In this document: piece by piece, positions 55,359-63,001 of the stretch | Layout of the letters: the number at the start of each line of letters is the position of its first letter | Numbering within the stretch: position 1 is the first letter of the stretch | Source of the DNA: Archangium lipolyticum | GTDB lineage: Bacteria; Myxococcota; Myxococcia; Myxococcales; Myxococcaceae | Length of the DNA: 64,000 nucleotides | NCBI RefSeq assembly: GCF_024623785.1 | Contig: NZ_JANKBZ010000007.1 | Coordinates: 310,001 to 374,000 of the forward strand | Direction of reading: 5' to 3' | Made by a program: the position numbers and the translations under genes | Notes under the pieces: model-generated | Databases searched by the model: none | What the model saw: only the letters and a program-made list of their open reading frames with translations | What the model was told of the DNA's origin: nothing

Positions 55359-56451
55359 GCCGCGAGGGCACGCGCGTCTCCCGAGGGTCCTCATCGCCGG
55401 AGGAGGCCCGGGGGGCGCGGCCACGGCCATCGCGCTGGCGGCCCATGGCATCCAGGCGTTGGTGCTCGAACGGGCCGAGCGCCCCCGGTCCAAGCCGGGG
55501 GAGTGTCTCTCTCCTGGCTTCAAGCCGCTGCTGGTCCGTCTGGGATTGTCGGACCTCTTCGAGCAGGGAACGCACCGGCCCTTCACGGGCATGGCCTCCG
55601 CCTGGGAGCGGGCCGAACCGGTGGAGCGCAACCTGCTCTTCGAGGTGAGCGGTGAGGGCTGGCTGCTCGACCGCGCCGCCTTCGAGGCCCGGCTGGCCGA
55701 GGTCGCGCGGGCCCGAGGCGCGCTCTGGCGTCAGGGGGACCGGGTGGCGGGGGTCACCCGGAGCGGGGACGGCCGATGGCGGGTCTCGGTGGAGGGCGAG
55801 CGGGGGAGGTTCGAGGTCGACACCGACTTCATCGTCGATGCGACGGGACGTGCCGCGGCGGTCGCGCGGATGCTCGGAGTGGAGCGCCAGCGGTTCGACG
55901 GGCTCGTCGGAAGTTGGGGGCTCCTGGAGCCCATCGGCGGTGCTCCGCCGCCCGCCGCGAGCCCCATCCACATCGAGGCGATGCGCAATGGCTGGTGGTA
56001 CGTCGCCCGGCTTCCGGATGGGCGCTTCTCCGCCGTGCTGTTCGCGGACCGGGCCGTGCTCGAGCCGGAGGCGTTCCTGGCGGCCCTGGGGGAGGCTCCG
56101 CATGCGCTGGCCCTGCTCGGTGGACGCGCCTTCCGTCTCTCCGGGCCGCCCACGGCGCACCCGGCGCACAGCTCGCGGCTGGAGCGGGCCTGTGGCCCCG
56201 GATGGTTCGCCGTCGGGGACGCGGCGGCGTCCTTCGATCCCCTGTCGTCCTATGGCATCGGCTCGGCGCTCGGGACCGGGTTCTATGCCGCCCAGGCCCT
56301 CGTCTCGGCCTGGGCGGGGGAGTCCTCGAGCCTCGATGCCTACCGCTACCTCATCGACAGCCGATACCCGCACTACCTCGACACCCTGGGCGAGCGGTAC
56401 CGGGCCGTCACCCGGTGGCCGGGCGCGCCCTTCTGGGAAAAGAGGCGATGA
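55324..56451 (+). CDS. LodB-like FAD-dependent maturase of the LodA-type oxidase
   Basis: 375 residues from the ATG at 55324 (GGAGAA upstream), overlapping the lodA-like gene by 35 bases. FAD motifs: IAGGGPGGAATAIALA near the N-terminus and VGDAAASFDPLSSYGIG for the flavin ribityl site, as in tryptophan-halogenase-like monooxygenases. LodB proteins install the cysteine tryptophylquinone cofactor post-translationally and are encoded next to lodA. The overlap supports co-production and a complex. Confidence 0.88.
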   Translation: MAASSPDATSTEPRGHARLPRVLIAGGGPGGAATAIALAAHGIQALVLERAERPRSKPGECLSPGFKPLLVRLGLSDLFEQGTHRPFTGMASAWERAEPVERNLLFEVSGEGWLLDRAAFEARLAEVARARGALWRQGDRVAGVTRSGDGRWRVSVEGERGRFEVDTDFIVDATGRAAAVARMLGVERQRFDGLVGSWGLLEPIGGAPPPAASPIHIEAMRNGWWYVARLPDGRFSAVLFADRAVLEPEAFLAALGEAPHALALLGGRAFRLSGPPTAHPAHSSRLERACGPGWFAVGDAAASFDPLSSYGIGSALGTGFYAAQALVSAWAGESSSLDAYRYLIDSRYPHYLDTLGERYRAVTRWPGAPFWEKRR

Positions 56452-56475
56452 CGTGCTCTGACGTGGAGGCGCTCC

Positions 56476-57708
56476 TCACTCGCCAAAGACTTCCACCTCG
56501 TAGATGGAATACCCATACCCCGTGCTTCGCCGGGTCCCGTGAATCCTCAGGAACCGGCCAGTGGCGGAGAGCCCGGTGTGCTCATCCAGGCCACCATCTC
56601 CAGACACCACCGTGGAGACGGGGGTCCAGGTGGCGGCATCGTTGGAGACCTGGAGCTGGTAGTCCTTGCCGTAGGCCGCCTCCCACTGGATGCGCACGCG
56701 GGTGAACTTCTTCGAGGCGCCAAAATCGAGCAGGAGGTACTGGGGATCGGAGAAGGCGCTGCTCCACCGGGTGCTCAGGCTTCCGTCGATGGCCTTCTCC
56801 GGACCCGTGCCGCTGTTCTCCGCGGACGAGGACATGGCCAGCACGGGCGTCAGCCGGCCCGTCTGCGCGCCAGCGGCGGGCAGGCTGACGTACAGCTGCC
56901 CCAGCTCCGTCAGCTGCCCCGAGGCGCCGAGCAGGTTGATGTTGGGAATCTGGTTGTTGCGGCCGGAGAACCACGCGTAACGGAAGACAGCGGGCTCGTT
57001 CTCCAGATAGGTGACCGCGTCGGTCATGTATTTCTTCTGCACGGCCAGGGTGATCTGATCGTGCGGCATGTCTCCGCAGGCGAACTCGGTCAGCCAGATG
57101 GGCTTGTTGTACTTCTTGAACCGGCCGATGTACCACTGGAGGGCCGGGAGATCGCAGGCGTACCAGTGCACGGCGATGTAATCGACCTTGCAGTTGGTGC
57201 AGGCGGCGAAGAACGCATCCAGATAGGTGACCGGGTCGGAATAGGTCACGCCTCCCTCCGACACGCAGTCCCCGCAGTAGTTGACCGCGGGGGACACCAG
57301 CTTCAGGTTCCGGCGGCGCGCCACCTCTTCCAGGACGGGCCAGCGGGCCGCGGCCTGGCTGGGCGTCATGTTGGCCTGGGAGCGGAAGTTGGGCTCGTTG
57401 AAGCCCAGCAGGTACTCGGCTCCGGCGGGGATGGCGGCGGCCAGTTGATCCGCGTTCGGCGTGCCTCCCCAGACCATGGGCATGAAGGAGACGCCCACGG
57501 ACGAGTAGACGCTGGCGGCTCCCGCCTCGGGAGTGGGGGACCAGTTGTACCACCAGCTCATGCCCTTGGAGAGGGCCTTCATGTCCTCCGCGGAATGGTA
57601 GCCATAGCTGATGCCTCTCTTGGTGCTCCGGGTCTGGGCCTGGGCCGGTTGCCAGGCGAGAACCACCAACAGCAGGGCGGAGAATCCAGCTCGAAGGATG
57701 CTGTGCAT
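56476..57708 (-). CDS. secreted GH128-like beta-glucanase with F5/8 (CBM32-like) domain
   Basis: 410 residues. A signal peptide (SALLLVVLAWQPAQAQ) precedes a TIM-barrel domain of the GH128/Glyco_hydro_cc type: KRGISYGYHS, acid/base Glu in LLGFNEPN, and nucleophile Glu in IWLTEFAC. GH128 enzymes cut beta-1,3-glucan, as in fungal walls. From about residue 280 a discoidin-type sugar-binding domain follows (AIDGSLSTRWSSAFSDPQYL, RVRIQWEAAYGKDYQLQVS), ending VEVFGE. It probably attacks fungal or yeast walls during predation. Weak ribosome-binding site. Confidence 0.85.
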   Translation of the reverse strand: MHSILRAGFSALLLVVLAWQPAQAQTRSTKRGISYGYHSAEDMKALSKGMSWWYNWSPTPEAGAASVYSSVGVSFMPMVWGGTPNADQLAAAIPAGAEYLLGFNEPNFRSQANMTPSQAAARWPVLEEVARRRNLKLVSPAVNYCGDCVSEGGVTYSDPVTYLDAFFAACTNCKVDYIAVHWYACDLPALQWYIGRFKKYNKPIWLTEFACGDMPHDQITLAVQKKYMTDAVTYLENEPAVFRYAWFSGRNNQIPNINLLGASGQLTELGQLYVSLPAAGAQTGRLTPVLAMSSSAENSGTGPEKAIDGSLSTRWSSAFSDPQYLLLDFGASKKFTRVRIQWEAAYGKDYQLQVSNDAATWTPVSTVVSGDGGLDEHTGLSATGRFLRIHGTRRSTGYGYSIYEVEVFGE

Positions 57709-57912
57709 TGTCTTGATTTGCTTTCGGGGGTCTGGGTTTCACGTCGCGACACGCGGGGACGGCGGCGACGCGTCTCCTGGCGTAGCATGAAATCGCTTTC
57801 AAACTGAATACCGCCTTATTCCAGGATTGTTGGAAAATGCGGTGGATGACAGTCGCACGCCCGGCCCGGACAGGGGCGGAGCTGATACCGTGGAGGTGGT
57901 TCTCCAGCTCCC

Positions 57913-60282
57913 ATGCCGTCACTCCGTCTCTCCAGGAAGAGGCTCCTCCACGGAGGCCTCGTCCTCCTGTCCCTCGTTCTCGCCGCCCTCGCCGCGGCAT
58001 GGCTCATCCCACTGCCCGCGCGCCTCTCCTCGCCGCATTCGGTGGTGGTGGAGTACCGGGACGGCATGCCGGCGCACGTCTTCCTGGCGCCGGACGAGCG
58101 GTGGCGGGTGCCCACGGTGCTGGACGAGGTGGACCCGGCATATGTCCAGGCGTTGCTGGCACTGGAGGACAAGCGCTTCCACTGGCACGGCGGGGTGGAT
58201 CCGCTCGCCATCGTCCGCGCGGCGGTGACGAACGTGTCGCGGGGACGGCGGGTGTCCGGGGCCTCCACGCTGACCATGCAGCTCGTGCGGGTGTTGGAGC
58301 CGAGGCCTCGCACGTTCACCTCCAAGCTCATCGAGTCCTTCCGGGCGGCGCAGTTGGAGCTGTGGCTGTCCAAGGAGGAGATCCTCTCGGCGTACCTTCA
58401 GTTCGTGCCCTACGGGAGGAACGTGGAGGGGGTGGAGGCGGCGGCGCTGGCGTACTTCGGGCACCGGGCGACGCACCTGAGCCCGGCGGAGATGGCGACA
58501 CTGCTGGCGGTGCCGCAGAACCCCAACCGGCGCTTCCCCTCGCCGGAGAACGCGGCGCGGCTGAAGGTGGCGCGGGACGACGTGGCGCAGCGGCTCTTCG
58601 ACGCGGGGGCGCTGCCGCTGGGGCCGGCGGGGGCGCGGGTGACGGCGGAGGCCGCGCTGGCCGAGGTCCGGGCCACGCGGGTGCCGGAGCTGCTCACCCC
58701 CTTCCCGCGCGAGGCCCCCCACGCGGCGGTGTGGCTGCGGGCACAGCGGCCGGGACGGGCGCGGCTGCGCACCACATTGGACGCGGGCGCGCAGCGGCTC
58801 GTGGAGCGGGTGATGCGGGACGCCGTTCCGGAGCTGGGCGCCAGGGGCATCCACAACGGGTCGGCGGTGGTGGTGGACCGCGAGCGCGCGGAGGTGATCG
58901 CGCTGGTGGGCAACCTCGACTTCTTCGACAGGGAACACGGCGGACAGCTCGTCGGCTTCGCCACGACGCGCTCGCCGGGCTCGGCGCTCAAGCCGCTCAT
59001 CTACGCGCTGGCCATCGACCAGGGCCTGGCGGGGCCGGAGCAGCTGGTGGCGGACGTCCCCGCCGCGTACGGCACCTATGCTCCGCGCAACTTCGACGGG
59101 CGCTTCCAGGGGCTGGTGCGGCTGGAGGACGCGCTCTCGCAGTCGCTCAACATGCCCTTCGTGAAGCTGCTCCAGCGGATCGGCGTGGAGCATTTCCTGG
59201 GAGTGTTGCGGCAGGCGGGGACGACGAGCCTGCAACCGGATCCAGGACACTACGGGCTCTCGGCGGCGGTGGGGGGCATCGAGCTCACGCCGCTGGAGGT
59301 GGCGGGCGTCTACCTGGCCATCGCCAACGACGGTCGCGCGCGTCCGCTGAAGCTGCTGGAGGAGGGGCAGCCCGAGCCGGGTGCCCAGGTGCTCTTCTCC
59401 CCGGGAGCGGCATGGCTCACCCGGCGCGCGCTGTCGCTGAAGGACCGGCCGGACTTCCCGGCGCGCCGCAAGCTGACGGGACTGCCGTCCCGGGTGCACT
59501 GGAAGACGGGGACGAGCTTCGGCCACCGGGACGCGTGGGCGGCGGGTTCGGGGCCCCGGCACACCGCGGTGGTGTGGTTGGGCAACTTCGACAACACCCC
59601 CAGCGTGCACCTGGTGGGAGCGGACGCCTCGGGGCCGCTCCTCTTCGACATCCTGGAGGCACTGGGGCCCAGGGGGCGGCTCGAGGACGCGGACGCGGTG
59701 GTGCCCTCGGAGCTCACCCAGATGGAGGTGTGCGCCTACTCGGGCCACCTGCCCACGGAGGCGTGCACGCAGCGGCGCATGGTGTTCGCCAGGCGCAGCC
59801 ACGTGCCCACCGAGTCCTGCCCCTACCACCAGCGGGTGGAGGTGGACGTGAAGACGGGGTTGGCGGTGAGCCCCTCGTGCCGGGCCGGGCGGCTGACGGA
59901 GTCTCGCGTGTATCTCTCCTGGCCGGCGAGCATCCGGCGCTGGTTGGTGGATCAGCACCGGCTGCTGCCCCAGCCTCCCTCCTACGCCCCCGGCTGCGAG
60001 CCCGGAGGCGCGCTGCGGGCGCCGGAGATCATCTCCCCCGGACAGGGGCAGGTGTCACTCCTCATTCCGGGGGTGGCGGCGGATCAGCAGGAGGTGCCGC
60101 TGGAGGCCGAGGCCGAGGGAGATCGGCAGCTGACGTGGTTCGTGGACGGGGCCTTCCTGGCCTCGGCGAAGGCGGACGAGCGGGTGTGGTGGGCGCCCTC
60201 GCCGGGCACGCACGAGATTCTCGTCTCGGATGACCGGGGGCTCAGCGCGCGCCGGACGTTGGTGGTGCGCGAGCGGCGCTGA
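57913..60282 (+). CDS. pbpC: penicillin-binding protein 1C
   Basis: 789 residues. N-terminal membrane anchor (GGLVLLSLVLAALAAAWLI), then a GT51 glycosyltransferase with EDKRFHWHGGVD (Glu85), GASTLTMQLVR and KEEILSAYLQFVPYG. The transpeptidase domain has SxxK at Ser357-Lys360 (PGSALKP), SLN at 411-413 and KTG at 531-533, so both activities look intact. A C-terminal BiPBP_C domain (VSLLIPGVAADQQEVPLEAE) marks it as PBP1C. It polymerises and may cross-link murein at the cytoplasmic membrane. Its classical partner, alpha-2-macroglobulin, is encoded 11.8 kb upstream on the same strand. Confidence 0.95.
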   Translation: MPSLRLSRKRLLHGGLVLLSLVLAALAAAWLIPLPARLSSPHSVVVEYRDGMPAHVFLAPDERWRVPTVLDEVDPAYVQALLALEDKRFHWHGGVDPLAIVRAAVTNVSRGRRVSGASTLTMQLVRVLEPRPRTFTSKLIESFRAAQLELWLSKEEILSAYLQFVPYGRNVEGVEAAALAYFGHRATHLSPAEMATLLAVPQNPNRRFPSPENAARLKVARDDVAQRLFDAGALPLGPAGARVTAEAALAEVRATRVPELLTPFPREAPHAAVWLRAQRPGRARLRTTLDAGAQRLVERVMRDAVPELGARGIHNGSAVVVDRERAEVIALVGNLDFFDREHGGQLVGFATTRSPGSALKPLIYALAIDQGLAGPEQLVADVPAAYGTYAPRNFDGRFQGLVRLEDALSQSLNMPFVKLLQRIGVEHFLGVLRQAGTTSLQPDPGHYGLSAAVGGIELTPLEVAGVYLAIANDGRARPLKLLEEGQPEPGAQVLFSPGAAWLTRRALSLKDRPDFPARRKLTGLPSRVHWKTGTSFGHRDAWAAGSGPRHTAVVWLGNFDNTPSVHLVGADASGPLLFDILEALGPRGRLEDADAVVPSELTQMEVCAYSGHLPTEACTQRRMVFARRSHVPTESCPYHQRVEVDVKTGLAVSPSCRAGRLTESRVYLSWPASIRRWLVDQHRLLPQPPSYAPGCEPGGALRAPEIISPGQGQVSLLIPGVAADQQEVPLEAEAEGDRQLTWFVDGAFLASAKADERVWWAPSPGTHEILVSDDRGLSARRTLVVRERR

Positions 60283-60480
60283 GCCTCACGTTCCATCGAA
60301 GCGCGGTGAAGAACAGGGCGGACACCAGGTGGGCGTACATGGCTTCCATTGTCCCTCCCGACTCTGACGGGAAGTCCCTGGCGTTCCGCCCCTTACCCGG
60401 CTGCCTGGCGTCTGCGTCTCCTGTTGCGCCTCTCTTCCATGCTTACCCTCGGAGCGGAGCACCCACCCGAGGTCCGTTCG

Positions 60481-60741
60481 ATGAGACACAGCAGGATTCA
60501 GCCTCTCGTGGCGTTGGCGGTCTCGCTGGTGTCGACGGTCGCGCTCGCCTGCCCGGATTGTCCTACGGCACAGGTGGTGAGGGCCTCCGTCGTGGGCGAT
60601 GACTTCTGGAACAACCTGGTGGTGCTGAGCGTGCCGTTCCTGCTCATCGGCGCACTCAGCGCCCTGCTGTACCGCGTGGGCCTGCCGCCGCGCGACGTGT
60701 CCGCGGCACGTGTCCGCGAGCAATCCGAAATCAGTTCGTGA
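60481..60741 (+). CDS. small membrane protein with exported Cys pair
   Basis: 86 residues from the ATG at 60481 (GAGGTCC upstream). A signal-like helix ends at VALA, followed by CPDCPTAQ and then a second helix (NLVVLSVPFLLIGALSALLYRV) and a polar tail. The CxxC just outside the membrane could bind metal or be redox active. No family is recognised. It lies 12 bases before the DUF2243 gene, so they are probably one operon. Confidence 0.65.
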   Translation: MRHSRIQPLVALAVSLVSTVALACPDCPTAQVVRASVVGDDFWNNLVVLSVPFLLIGALSALLYRVGLPPRDVSAARVREQSEISS

Positions 60742-60753
60742 GGAGAGGGCGTG

Positions 60754-61287
60754 ATGGCGGACAATCCTCGGCATCAGGGAGCGGTCATCTCGGCGGGCGT
60801 GCTGCTCGGCACGGGCATGGGCGGCTTCGTCGACGGCATCCTGCTGCACCAGTTGCTCCAGTGGCACAGCATGCTCTCGTCCCGCCTGCCCCCCACGGAC
60901 CTCGTGTCCATGAAGATCAACATGTTCTGGGACGGGCTCTTCCATGCCTTCACGTGGCTCGTCACGGCCATCGGCCTCGGCCTGCTGTGGCGCGCCGGGA
61001 AGCGCCCCGAGGTGCCCTGGTCCACCCGCACCTTCGTGGGCTCGCTCTCGCTGGGCTGGGGCGCGTTCAACGTGGTGGAGGGGCTCATCGACCATCAATG
61101 GCTCGGCATCCACCATGTCCACCCTGGTGCGAACCAGCTCGCCTGGGACGTGGGCTTCCTCGTCTTCGGGGCGCTGCTGGTGGTCGGAGGCTGGGCGTTG
61201 ATCCGGGCGGGCCGTGAGCACACCCGTCCTCGAGGCGCTCCCGTCCGCCGTGTGCCCGGGGAGCGGTTGGCGGCGGGGCGGACCTAG
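60754..61287 (+). CDS. DUF2243 family membrane protein
   Basis: 177 residues from the ATG at 60754 (a GTG at 60751 directly precedes; AGGAGAGG upstream). Four membrane helices are expected. GTGMGGFVDGILLHQLLQWH near the start, the His-rich segments LFHAFTW and LIDHQWLGIHHVHPG, and the order of helices match DUF2243. The conserved His/Asp residues face one side of the membrane and suggest metal binding. Members often sit near cytochrome oxidase assembly or copper genes; here the neighbours are a small CxxC membrane protein and a flavoprotein. Confidence 0.85.
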   Translation: MADNPRHQGAVISAGVLLGTGMGGFVDGILLHQLLQWHSMLSSRLPPTDLVSMKINMFWDGLFHAFTWLVTAIGLGLLWRAGKRPEVPWSTRTFVGSLSLGWGAFNVVEGLIDHQWLGIHHVHPGANQLAWDVGFLVFGALLVVGGWALIRAGREHTRPRGAPVRRVPGERLAAGRT

Positions 61288-61307
61288 GGACGCACGGGAG
61301 GCCGGAC

Positions 61308-62678
61308 ATGGCGAAGCGGGTCGTCATCGCGGGTGGAGGGTTGGCGGGGCTCACGTGCGCCAAGGCCCTCGTGGATCAGGGCTTCACGGTGACGGTCATC
61401 GAAGGCCTGCCGTACCTCGGCGGACGTGCCTCCACCTTTCGCGACAAGGACGGAGACTGGGTGGAGCAGGGGCTGCACCTCTTCCTCGGTGTGTACTCCG
61501 AGCTCAAGGCGCTCCTGCGGGACGTCGGGAGTGAGCCGGACGCCGCGCTCTTCTGGATGCAGGAGGTGCGGCTGCAGGACCCCGAGGGAGCGCAGGCGAC
61601 GTTCTTCATCAACCCGCTGCGCTCGCCCGTGAAGACGGTGGTGAGCATCGCGGGGCAGAACGATTACCTCGGGCCTCTGGACAAGCTGTCGCTGGTGCCG
61701 ATCGCCGCGCCGGGCGTGCTCTCCATGGAGCATCTGCGCGCCCAGCACGATGGCGAGACCATCGTCGACTGGTGGGAGCGCGTGAGCGGGGACGTCACCG
61801 TGCTGGAGCGCTTCATCCGTCCCTTCTGCCGCGGCATCCAGTTCAGCGAGCCCGAGCAGTTCTCCGCCTACAACTTCCTCGGGTGGATCCACCACATCGC
61901 CTACGACCTGCCCCATGCGCTGCTGGGGGGCTATCGCGGCGCGCGCGAAGAGGTCTTCTTCCAGCCGCTCGCGAGATACTTGAAGGAGCGGGGCGCGACG
62001 ATCCACACCGGCGTGAAGCTGCGGGAGATCCTCTACACCTCCGGGAAGGAGGGCGGGGCGGTGGACGGTTTCGTCCTCGAGAACGGAGAGCGGCTCCAGG
62101 CGGACGTGTACGTGGCGGCGATTCCCGTCTGGGCGCTGGTGCCGCTGGTGCCGGCGCCGCTGCGGCGGGAGCCCTTCTTCGAGCGGCTCGCCGCGCTGCC
62201 GGTGGCCCCCGCCATCTCCGTGCAGCTCTGGTTCGACCGCGACGTCGTGGGCGGCACCGAGGCCTTCACCCTCGTGGCGCACAGCCATGCGTGCGTCTAC
62301 CAGGACCAGTCGCGCAACGCCTACCCCTATGGCGAGGGCAGCCGCCTGTCGGTCATCGTCTCGCCCGCGGATGATCTGCTCGAGGACCCGGACGAGGCGC
62401 TGGTGCGGCGCGTGTGCGAGTCGCTCGGCAAGGTGCAGCCCGCGATTCGCGAGGCGAAGGTGTTGAAGTCCGTGGTGCTCAAGCACCGCAAGCACCTGGT
62501 GCGCCCGCTGCCGGGGGCTATGTCCCAGCGTCCGGCCCAGGCCACCCCCGTGCCCAACCTCTTCCTCGCGGGAGACTGGACGCAGCAGCCCTTCTTCGGC
62601 AGCCAGGAAGGCGCCGTCCGGGGCGGCAATGCGTGTGCGCGGGAGATCCTCCGCTCGCTCTCCGAGCGGAAGGGCTGA
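61308..62678 (+). CDS. carotenoid-desaturase-like FAD oxidoreductase
   Basis: 456 residues with GGGAGG before the ATG. The dinucleotide motif VVIAGGGLAGLTCAKALVD, then VIEGLPYLGGRASTF, and the C-terminal flavin segment LFLAGDWTQQPFFGSQEGAVRGG match phytoene/zeta-carotene desaturases of the plant-cyanobacterial type and the hydroxysqualene dehydroxylase HpnE. It probably acts on a hydrophobic polyene or isoprenoid at the membrane. No phytoene or squalene synthase lies nearby, so the substrate is open. It is last in a same-strand run from 60481, 20 bases after the DUF2243 gene. Confidence 0.8.
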   Translation: MAKRVVIAGGGLAGLTCAKALVDQGFTVTVIEGLPYLGGRASTFRDKDGDWVEQGLHLFLGVYSELKALLRDVGSEPDAALFWMQEVRLQDPEGAQATFFINPLRSPVKTVVSIAGQNDYLGPLDKLSLVPIAAPGVLSMEHLRAQHDGETIVDWWERVSGDVTVLERFIRPFCRGIQFSEPEQFSAYNFLGWIHHIAYDLPHALLGGYRGAREEVFFQPLARYLKERGATIHTGVKLREILYTSGKEGGAVDGFVLENGERLQADVYVAAIPVWALVPLVPAPLRREPFFERLAALPVAPAISVQLWFDRDVVGGTEAFTLVAHSHACVYQDQSRNAYPYGEGSRLSVIVSPADDLLEDPDEALVRRVCESLGKVQPAIREAKVLKSVVLKHRKHLVRPLPGAMSQRPAQATPVPNLFLAGDWTQQPFFGSQEGAVRGGNACAREILRSLSERKG

Positions 62679-62783
62679 GCCACCACGCCCGCCGTGTCCG
62701 GCATCACACGGCGCGCCCGCGCTCTCCACCTCCATCAGACACGACGTCCTCCTTCGAGGACGTCCGCGCCCATGGAGAGAGCG

Positions 62784-62990
62784 ATGCGCAAGACCGACAA
62801 GAAGAAGACCTTCATCGACTACGAGCTGCCCACGAAGGCCCTGGAGCAGGTGCGGGGTGGCCGCGAGAGGGTCACCACGTTGGCGGAGGGTGAGGAGACT
62901 GGCTCCGTCACCACCCAGGCCGTGGGCGAGGAGGGCGGCTGTGGCCGCTTCACGACAGAGGCCGTGGGCGAGGAGAGCGGCTCGTATTGA
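62784..62990 (+). CDS. graspetide-like (plesiocin-type) RiPP precursor peptide
   Basis: 68 residues from the ATG at 62784, five bases after GGAGAG; an ATG at 62772 would add four residues. Residues 1-26 (MRKTDKKKTFIDYELPTKAL ... EQVRGG) look like a leader ending in a double Gly. The rest consists of three repeats of TTxxxxEE: TTLAEGEE (31-38), TTQAVGEE (43-50) and TTEAVGEE (57-64), joined by short Gly/Ser linkers, with one Cys at residue 53. TTxxxxEE is the defining core of plesiocin, an omega-ester peptide in which an ATP-grasp ligase joins Thr hydroxyls to Glu side chains to give a protease inhibitor. No ATP-grasp gene is in the window. Confidence 0.7.
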   Translation: MRKTDKKKTFIDYELPTKALEQVRGGRERVTTLAEGEETGSVTTQAVGEEGGCGRFTTEAVGEESGSY

Positions 62991-63001
62991 GCCGTCGCCG
63001 C

